DNA of 11,747 bases, taken from Planctomycetota bacterium (GTDB lineage Bacteria > Planctomycetota > Brocadiia > SM23-32). This document shows, piece by piece, positions 6,726 through 11,747 of the stretch. Below the pieces are notes generated by a model that was not told the origin of the DNA, ran no database searches, and saw nothing but the letters and a program-made list of their open reading frames with translations. The stretch covers positions 1 to 11,747 of the forward strand of contig JAGYMJ010000173.1 in assembly GCA_018400625.1 (NCBI GenBank). Reading direction: 5' to 3'. The stretch's first letter is position 1. Every line of letters begins with the position of its first letter. Position numbers and translations under genes: made by a program.

Positions 6726-7559
6726 ATGTTTTTTTCAGGAATAGCCGATGAAGCAGGTGAAGGCATAGATGTTCAAATAAAGGCCCATAAAGAGCTTGGT
6801 TGGGAACATATCGAGTTGCGAAACATACACGGTGTAAATATAACGGACCTTTGTGATGAAACTTACGAAGAGGTGAGGGAAAAGGTGAAAGCCGGCGGCT
6901 TAGAAGTGTCGGATTTCGGTTCTCAGCTTTGTAATTGGGCAAGACCTATTATCAAGCATCCGGACATTGACATAGAGGAATTGCAGCGCGCTGTGCCCCG
7001 AATGAATGAATTGGGATGCCGATTCATACGTGTGATGAGTTATCCGAATGCGGGTCTGCCTGAAGCAATGTGGAAAAAAGAAGTCTTTAAGCGTATGAGG
7101 AAGCTGGTCGATATTGCCGAAGATCATTCGATTGTGCTGTTACATGAAAATTGTGATGGTTGGGCCGGACAGGGTCCCGAACAGACGCTTGAATTGGTTG
7201 AGGCGATGAACAGCAGCAGTTTCAAATTGGTCTGGGATACTGGGAATCCTGTAGCGCATGATCAGGATGCCTGGAAGTATTATGAAGAAGTCAGGGATCA
7301 TATAGCTTATGTCCACATCAAAGATGCTGTCAGATGTAACGGCGAACTGAATTATACTTTTCCCGGGGAAGGGGAAGGAAAAGTCAAAGAAGTGCTCTCA
7401 GACTTGAAAAACAGGGGTTATCACGGTGGGGTTTCTATCGAACCACACTTGGCTGCGATCATGCACGAAGGCAAAAAGGCATCTTCAGAAGAGGATTCAT
7501 ATCAACTTTATGTTGAATATGGCAAACGTCTTATGAAGATTGTAGAAAACTTGGAATAA
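6726..7559 (+). CDS. sugar phosphate isomerase/epimerase, TIM barrel (AP endonuclease 2 family)
   Basis: A 277-residue xylose isomerase-like TIM-barrel protein. Such enzymes isomerise or epimerise free or phosphorylated sugars, keto sugars or inositols with a divalent metal. The expected metal ligands are present: E141 (LLHENCDGW), D171 (VWDTGNP), H197 (YVHIKDA) and E239 (SIEPH). The GEGEGKV stretch (214-220) is also usual in the family. There is no signal peptide. AGGAG at 6711-6715 lies 10 nt before the ATG. A nearer ATG at 6718 opens only a two-codon frame (ATG AAA TAA) that overlaps the true start. The family is functionally broad, so the substrate cannot be named; the uxaE-family gene in the same window is consistent with uronate or sugar use. 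Confidence 0.85.
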   Translation: MFFSGIADEAGEGIDVQIKAHKELGWEHIELRNIHGVNITDLCDETYEEVREKVKAGGLEVSDFGSQLCNWARPIIKHPDIDIEELQRAVPRMNELGCRFIRVMSYPNAGLPEAMWKKEVFKRMRKLVDIAEDHSIVLLHENCDGWAGQGPEQTLELVEAMNSSSFKLVWDTGNPVAHDQDAWKYYEEVRDHIAYVHIKDAVRCNGELNYTFPGEGEGKVKEVLSDLKNRGYHGGVSIEPHLAAIMHEGKKASSEEDSYQLYVEYGKRLMKIVENLE

Positions 7560-7655
7560 GTCTATTTTGTTGAAGCAGTTTACAGCGAGATTGCTTTGAT
7601 CACTGGTTTTTGCGTTCGGTAATAATTATAGTTAATTTTATTGAGGAAATAAAAA

Positions 7656-8711
7656 GTGGCTAATTTGAGTGATCCGGCAAAAACAATTGAGAGAATTTAT
7701 CAGGATGAAATCCATGAAATACCCTATCCGGTTTTCTTAAAATGTTTTGACTCATTATGTATCCAACCCCCTAAACCAGACCCTGCAGAACCTACTGAGG
7801 AACTCAAAAATGACTTCAGGGCCGTTTGTATGGCGGCTGAACGTGGAGTTGCTGATGCAGACAGCCGAGGTGAGGACCGGATTAAAGAGTTTTATGAGTA
7901 TATATATCCTGCCTGGAAAGAACAACTCAGGGAGGATGAATTTCAGGAATATCAGGATATTCTTGATGGTAAACTGAAAGAAAATATTGACAAAAAGAAG
8001 GAAAGTGATAACTCCGATATGATTTCCTCTCTTGAAGATATTTCCAGTGAAGAAGGTGAAGAAGAAATCGTTAATTTTGAGTCAATGCATTCTAAATTTG
8101 AAAAGGTTATGCAGCAGGCTTTGGAGGAAGAAGACGGGAAAGTCCGGCAGGAAGATAGTTATGTCAATGGTGAAACCGCTACTGAGGGAGAAGCGGAGAA
8201 ATCGGAAGAGAGTCCAATTTCCGAACAAGAAGATGCCGGTGTGCCTGTCTTGCAATCAGCTAAGCATTTATCTCAATCTGTGCTCTCAGGTAAAATCCCA
8301 TTGTCTTATACCGACATGAAAGATAAGAAACCTTTTAGTGCTTATTGGTTTGAAGATGAGAAAGTGATGGTTCGGCTCGTTCATAGCGAACGGTCATATT
8401 ATCTCTACCTCACTTTTCCTGTTGGATATGTCGCGCGAGAAGATTCAGAAGAGCGTATTCTTGCGGTGACCTCTCGCCTTGGTTACTCGGAGGTAACGGA
8501 TCATGATTATAGGCTTGTCGGGCGAAATTATTCATTAAGATTGAAATTTGGTCCTAAGCAGACACATCTGGCTTGTCGAACAGAGGCGGCCTTGACCCCA
8601 AAAACTTTTGCCAAAGCTCTTGATGAAATAAATAAACATTTGCTTGAAATTATTAAAGAATTCGAATTGGGGCATAAAGACGAAGATGCGGAAGATGATT
8701 CCTTTGAGTGA
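7656..8711 (+). CDS. acidic protein with possible YbjN-like C-terminal domain
   Basis: I do not firmly recognise this 351-residue protein. It begins with GTG, supported by GAGGA at 7643-7647. Three parts are visible: an N-terminal helical domain (about 1-110, with many aromatic and acidic residues); a disordered, strongly Glu-rich linker (about 111-200); and a C-terminal alpha/beta domain (about 225-340) with strands (MVRLVHSERSYYLYLTFP; NYSLRLKFG; HLACRTEAAL) and a final long helix, then an acidic tail. The strand order and closing helix resemble YbjN/type III chaperone-like folds, which often act as protein-binding modules. There is no signal peptide or membrane helix, so it is probably cytoplasmic. 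The argininosuccinate synthase-like gene begins 49 nt downstream, suggesting linked roles. Confidence 0.7.
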   Translation: MANLSDPAKTIERIYQDEIHEIPYPVFLKCFDSLCIQPPKPDPAEPTEELKNDFRAVCMAAERGVADADSRGEDRIKEFYEYIYPAWKEQLREDEFQEYQDILDGKLKENIDKKKESDNSDMISSLEDISSEEGEEEIVNFESMHSKFEKVMQQALEEEDGKVRQEDSYVNGETATEGEAEKSEESPISEQEDAGVPVLQSAKHLSQSVLSGKIPLSYTDMKDKKPFSAYWFEDEKVMVRLVHSERSYYLYLTFPVGYVAREDSEERILAVTSRLGYSEVTDHDYRLVGRNYSLRLKFGPKQTHLACRTEAALTPKTFAKALDEINKHLLEIIKEFELGHKDEDAEDDSFE

Positions 8712-8730
8712 AGTCCATTAAGGGTATAAT
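8704..8730 (+). promoter_or_regulatory. candidate promoter for the ArgG-like/cinA pair
   Basis: A perfect TATAAT (8725-8730) lies 15 nt after TTGAGT (8704-8709). The -35 matches 4 of 6 bases and the spacer is slightly short. Transcription would begin near 8737, about 24 nt before the ATG at 8761, so the two downstream genes could be expressed apart from the acidic protein gene. Confidence 0.4.
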
Positions 8731-8760
8731 GACGTTTCAGCGAAAGAATGAGGCAATAAC

Positions 8761-9864
8761 ATGGTGCAGAAAAAAGTTATTTTAGCTTTTGCGGGCGGAT
8801 TGCAATCTTCGGTCTGCCTGCATTGGCTGTATAAGAAACGCGGCGCTGAGGTTACGGCGATTATCGTGAAATTGGGTTCGGATTCCCAGACATTTGCGTT
8901 GGGCGAACAGGCCGTGGAATTAGGCGCTTCGGGTGCCTACGTAGAGGATTGCCGGGAAAAATTTATTCGTGAATATGCATTTAGAGTTTTACGTGCCTCC
9001 GCCGTTTATGAACATAACTACATGTTAAGTGGAGCATTAACTCGCCCTCTTATTGCAGAGGTGCTTGCTAAAAGAGCCTGTCGTGACGGTATTGAAAGCG
9101 TTGCTCTCGGGACGTATAGTAATAGCGATGATGCAAGAAGGTTCAGGTCCAATGTGGCGATTCTCGCCCCCAACCTTAATATTGTTGGGCCCGATCAAAT
9201 ACCGCCATTACAAAATCGCGAAAAAGCTTTAGAATATGCTCAGAAAAACAACATCGCCTTTTCCGGCCGATCGCAATCATCTTTGAATTGTGACATTAAT
9301 CTTTGGGGATCAGTGGTTTCACTGAATCCTGAGATGGGTACCTGGGAACCGCTTTCGGAAAAATATTATTGCCTTACCGTGCGTCCGGAAGATGCGGTTG
9401 ATGAGGCCGAGACGATGACTATTGATTTTGAAAATGGTGAACCGACAAGCATCAATGGTGAACACATGGTCCCGCACCAACTGGTTGATTACCTTAATAC
9501 CAGGGCCGGTGAACATGGTATAGGACGTGTAGAGGCGGTGGAAGACAGGATGTCAGGCCATAAAGCCAGAGAAGTTTATGAAGCTCCTGGTGCCTATGTG
9601 CTGTCTGCGGCTCATACGGCGCTTGAAGAACTCTGTTTGGATTACGAAACTTTACAAGCGAAGGAGGACATAGGACGTTCTTATGCCAACATCGTCTATA
9701 AAGGAGACTGGTTTAGTCGTCTGCGTTCAGCGTATGATGATTTCTTTTCATCTCTCCAGTCCCGTATTACCGGGACTGTCAGTGTGAAATTGTATAAAGG
9801 GAATATTAAAATTGCAGGCCGATGTTCGCCGAACACTTTATTTGATGATCCAAAAAAACAATAA
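8761..9864 (+). CDS. divergent argininosuccinate synthase-like protein with altered active site
   Basis: Argininosuccinate synthase (ArgG) joins citrulline and aspartate using ATP. This 367-residue protein clearly shares the fold: opening KKVILAFAGGL, LTRPLIAEVLAKRA (93-106), NLWG (180-183), GEHGIGRVEAVEDRMSGHKAREVYEAPGA (250-278), and the C-terminal DWFSRLRSAYDDFF and TGTVSVKLYKG segments. The catalytic parts are changed. The ATP-pyrophosphatase motif SGGLDTS is AGGLQSS (11-17; Ser to A11, Asp to Q15). HGCTGKGNDQVRF is LGTYSNSDDARRF (116-128). The GRSxExGxLEDP stretch after NLWG is lost. It ends about 35 residues early, without the tail used in tetramer contacts. The frame is intact and fold residues are conserved, so it looks selected, not decaying. 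TGAGG at 8749-8753 supports the start. It is probably a pseudoenzyme or an enzyme with a new substrate; ordinary arginine synthesis is doubtful. Confidence 0.85.
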   Translation: MVQKKVILAFAGGLQSSVCLHWLYKKRGAEVTAIIVKLGSDSQTFALGEQAVELGASGAYVEDCREKFIREYAFRVLRASAVYEHNYMLSGALTRPLIAEVLAKRACRDGIESVALGTYSNSDDARRFRSNVAILAPNLNIVGPDQIPPLQNREKALEYAQKNNIAFSGRSQSSLNCDINLWGSVVSLNPEMGTWEPLSEKYYCLTVRPEDAVDEAETMTIDFENGEPTSINGEHMVPHQLVDYLNTRAGEHGIGRVEAVEDRMSGHKAREVYEAPGAYVLSAAHTALEELCLDYETLQAKEDIGRSYANIVYKGDWFSRLRSAYDDFFSSLQSRITGTVSVKLYKGNIKIAGRCSPNTLFDDPKKQ

Positions 9865-9865
9865 T

Positions 9866-11149
9866 ATGCCGCCGTTAAATAAAACGGCAACGATTATAAG
9901 CACAGGGCAGGAATTGGTATGCGGCCGTTCTTCAGAGTCCAATTCCGCTTTTATCTCGAGGCTTCTGACTGATAATGGATTAAAGGTCAGAGCAATATCT
10001 ATTCTGGGAGATGATGCCGACGAGATATCCTCCGAGTTACTGCACGCTGCTGAGAGGGGCGGTTTTATCATTATTAGCGGCGGTCTTGGGCCCACTCTCG
10101 ATGATCGAACGCGTGAAGCTGTTTCAAAGGCGGCGGGGTTGGGCTTGGAGCTGAATGAGGATGCTTTAAAAAACATACGTGAAATGCTTCATAGCCTGGG
10201 CAAGGAAATGTCTGAACGTCACAGAATCCAGGCGATGATCCCCCGTGGTGCGTTAGTATTCAATAATCCCATTGGGACAGCATGCGGTTTTTGCTGCAGC
10301 ATCGGAGAAACAAGAACTGTTGCCATGCCGGGAGTTCCGGAAGAGATGCAAAAAATGTTCAGAGATCATGTTTTACCCTTCATTATGAGTATTATCCGAA
10401 AAAACGGCGGTCAGACTGAAATTTCATTAACCCGTCAGGTCAATCTTTTTGGGATGCCTGAGTCTGAAGTCAATTCGCTATTATATGATATGATGCGGCT
10501 TGGGCGTAATCCGGAACTTGGGCTTTGTGTTGATAACAGTAACATAAAAATTTTTGTGTCCGCTGTTGCAGAAGATGAGTCGAAAGCACTCTCTCTGATA
10601 GAAGCAGATCTCATCGAGTTGCAAAAAAGACTGGGTAATGCTCTCTACGGATTGGGGGATGAAACGCTGACGGATATCCTGCTTCGGGCTTTAAAAAAGA
10701 AAAAATGGAATATCGCGATCGCCGAGTCTTGTACTGGTGGCATGATAGGCGATATGCTTGTGAAGTTGCCCGGTGCATCTGAATGTTTTCTGCTCGATAC
10801 CGTCGCATACAGCAATGATGCCAAAATATCTGTTTTAGGGGTCAATGAAGAGACCCTGATAAAATATGGTGCGGTCAGTGCCCAGGTTGCTGAAGAAATG
10901 GCTTTGGGCGTTTGCAGAATCAGTGGAGCACAAGTCGGTATAAGCACGACCGGTATAGCGGGGCCGACCGGTGGCAGTAACAAAAAACCGGTGGGGTTAG
11001 TCTGTATTGGTATCAGTATAAACAACTGTCTCTCTTCTTTTACTTACCATTTCCCCGGGAATAGACAGCAGATACGTGAAAGAGCTGCAGGATGGGCGCT
11101 GAATCAAACCCGCTTGATGTTGAATGGGGATGTTTCTGTCCAGGGATAG
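9866..11149 (+). CDS. cinA: CinA, two-domain nicotinamide-nucleotide amidase / COG1058 protein
   Basis: CinA combines a MoaB/MogA-like N-terminal domain (COG1058, linked to ADP-ribose pyrophosphatase activity) with a C-terminal PncC domain that deamidates nicotinamide mononucleotide for pyridine nucleotide salvage. Both are intact in the 427-residue product: SGGLGPTLDD at 71-80 in the first, AESCTGG at 286-292 and TTGIAGPTGG at 361-370 in the second. Length and order are standard. The ATG at 9866 puts the first strand (TATIISTGQEL) where the family has it; it begins 1 nt after the preceding stop and lacks its own clear Shine-Dalgarno, so translation is probably coupled. In-frame alternatives at 9845 (ATG) and 9812 (TTG) lie inside the previous gene and only add an atypical N-terminus. 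The TAG at 11147-11149 ends the gene. Confidence 0.93.
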   Translation: MPPLNKTATIISTGQELVCGRSSESNSAFISRLLTDNGLKVRAISILGDDADEISSELLHAAERGGFIIISGGLGPTLDDRTREAVSKAAGLGLELNEDALKNIREMLHSLGKEMSERHRIQAMIPRGALVFNNPIGTACGFCCSIGETRTVAMPGVPEEMQKMFRDHVLPFIMSIIRKNGGQTEISLTRQVNLFGMPESEVNSLLYDMMRLGRNPELGLCVDNSNIKIFVSAVAEDESKALSLIEADLIELQKRLGNALYGLGDETLTDILLRALKKKKWNIAIAESCTGGMIGDMLVKLPGASECFLLDTVAYSNDAKISVLGVNEETLIKYGAVSAQVAEEMALGVCRISGAQVGISTTGIAGPTGGSNKKPVGLVCIGISINNCLSSFTYHFPGNRQQIRERAAGWALNQTRLMLNGDVSVQG

Positions 11150-11234
11150 CTCAAAATAACAAAATATTGTTTGTAAGTCTCTGCCGAATCCGAAGTGCTG
11201 CAACGCAAGATATTCAATACATAACAGGAGAAAG

Positions 11235-11486
11235 ATGATGAATAATGCCGATGATCAACAGAATGTTAATCCCCGGAAAAGGTGGCCGATCTATGTGGAG
11301 AATGTTTTAATGATATTAGCTATCCCTGTCCTTTTTTGGCTTGGAGGATTCAGACGTTCCGAAATGTGGGCCCAGATAGTATTAGGGGGTATTCTTTTTG
11401 TAATGATAGTAATTTTTGTACGACGAACTAAGAGGATCAACCGAGCTGTAAAGGAGAAAAATGATCAAGACTTTTCGTCCGGATAG
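11235..11486 (+). CDS. small two-helix membrane protein, function unknown
   Basis: An 83-residue protein with an excellent ribosome site (AGGAG at 11226-11230, 4 nt before the ATG at 11235; a second ATG follows directly). It has a polar Asn/Asp/Gln-rich start (1-12), a basic patch PRKRW, two hydrophobic segments at about 22-42 and 46-62 separated by a short Gly/Arg/Ser turn, then a basic tail RRTKRINRAVKEK. The positive-inside rule puts both ends in the cytoplasm. I recognise no family. The next gene starts 27 nt later and also encodes a membrane protein, so the two probably work together. Confidence 0.65.
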   Translation: MMNNADDQQNVNPRKRWPIYVENVLMILAIPVLFWLGGFRRSEMWAQIVLGGILFVMIVIFVRRTKRINRAVKEKNDQDFSSG

Positions 11487-11513
11487 AAATAAATGAAAAT
11501 TGGAGAGATGAAT

Positions 11514-11747
11514 ATGTTGTTTATTGGTAACATGGCGTTGCCGGTCTGGCAAGCGATTTTTTTGATTTTATTAAGTTTCGGCTCCCTTGTCATCGCTTTA
11601 TATTGTTTGCTTTTTATGGTTCCCCTAAAAAAGTTTGTGCAGCGAATTGAATCTTTAGGAGGGGGTATGGAAGGGCTAAAAAAACACCTGAATGGCGTAG
11701 AAACCTATGTTGAAGGGGAATTGGGACGCATTGAGGCTCAACTGAAT
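11514..11747 (+). CDS. membrane-anchored coiled-coil protein, 3' end outside the window
   Basis: This open frame runs off the right edge; 78 residues are visible. It starts with a short segment and one hydrophobic helix (about 9-36, ending LLFMVPLKK), then a helical, charge-alternating stretch (FVQRIESLGGGMEGLKKHLNGVETYVEGELGRIEAQLN) that looks like the start of a coiled coil facing the cytoplasm or periplasm. This resembles DUF948-type anchored helices, but the evidence is only architectural. I chose the ATG at 11514 because GGAGAG (11502-11507) ends 6 nt before it; in-frame ATGs at 11493 and 11508 are too far upstream or too close to that site. Confidence 0.6.
   Translation, partial: MLFIGNMALPVWQAIFLILLSFGSLVIALYCLLFMVPLKKFVQRIESLGGGMEGLKKHLNGVETYVEGELGRIEAQLN

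Noticed and set aside
9812..9865. An earlier start for cinA at 9812 or 9845
   Set aside because: Both lie in the previous gene and add residues that CinA proteins do not have; neither has a good ribosome site.

Overview
This 11.7-kb window is a densely packed stretch of bacterial chromosome of moderate G+C content. I see no phage, transposase, tRNA, rRNA or CRISPR. The gene set is that of a Gram-negative-type, sugar-using heterotroph: a tagaturonate epimerase-family enzyme, a ComEC DNA channel, a ZupT-type metal transporter, a short signal peptidase I of a type I associate with deltaproteobacteria such as Geobacter, and a TIM-barrel sugar isomerase of the kind abundant in Planctomycetes, Lentisphaerae and Kiritimatiellae. 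A PVC-superphylum or related anaerobic lineage is my best guess, but the placement is weak.

Layout. (1) 1-229: intergenic DNA with an 18-bp direct repeat at 55-bp period, then a well-formed sigma70-like promoter overlapped by an inverted repeat. (2) 230-1483, plus strand: a short uxaE-family gene, which converges on and overlaps the end of comEC by 34 bp. (3) 1450-4820, minus strand: zupT-like then comEC, probably one transcript from a promoter at 4887-4914. (4) 4927-5924, minus strand: lepB and an NTF2-like membrane-anchored protein, overlapping by 7 nt. The lepB frame has no ATG, GTG or TTG in its conserved N-terminal extension, and a strong Shine-Dalgarno points to an ATT start. (5) 6107-6559 and 6726-7559, plus strand: a DUSP23-like protein phosphatase and a TIM-barrel sugar isomerase/epimerase, separated by a leader with a hairpin. 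(6) 7656-11144 and onward, plus strand: a 351-residue acidic protein with a possible YbjN-like C-terminal domain, a divergent argininosuccinate synthase-like protein, and full-length CinA starting 1 nt after it. (7) 11235-11747: a small two-helix membrane protein and the start of a membrane-anchored coiled-coil protein cut by the window end.

The most unusual item is the argininosuccinate synthase-like protein at 8761-9864. Its fold-defining segments are well kept, but the ATP-pyrophosphatase motif (SGGLDTS to AGGLQSS) and the substrate loop (TGKGND to YSNSDD) are replaced, and the C-terminal tail is missing. It is probably translationally coupled to cinA and lies just downstream of the acidic protein gene. 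It is either a pseudoenzyme or an enzyme with changed chemistry, and is the best candidate here for an undescribed function. The second most useful point is the lepB start: the usual ATG choice loses a conserved N-terminal segment.
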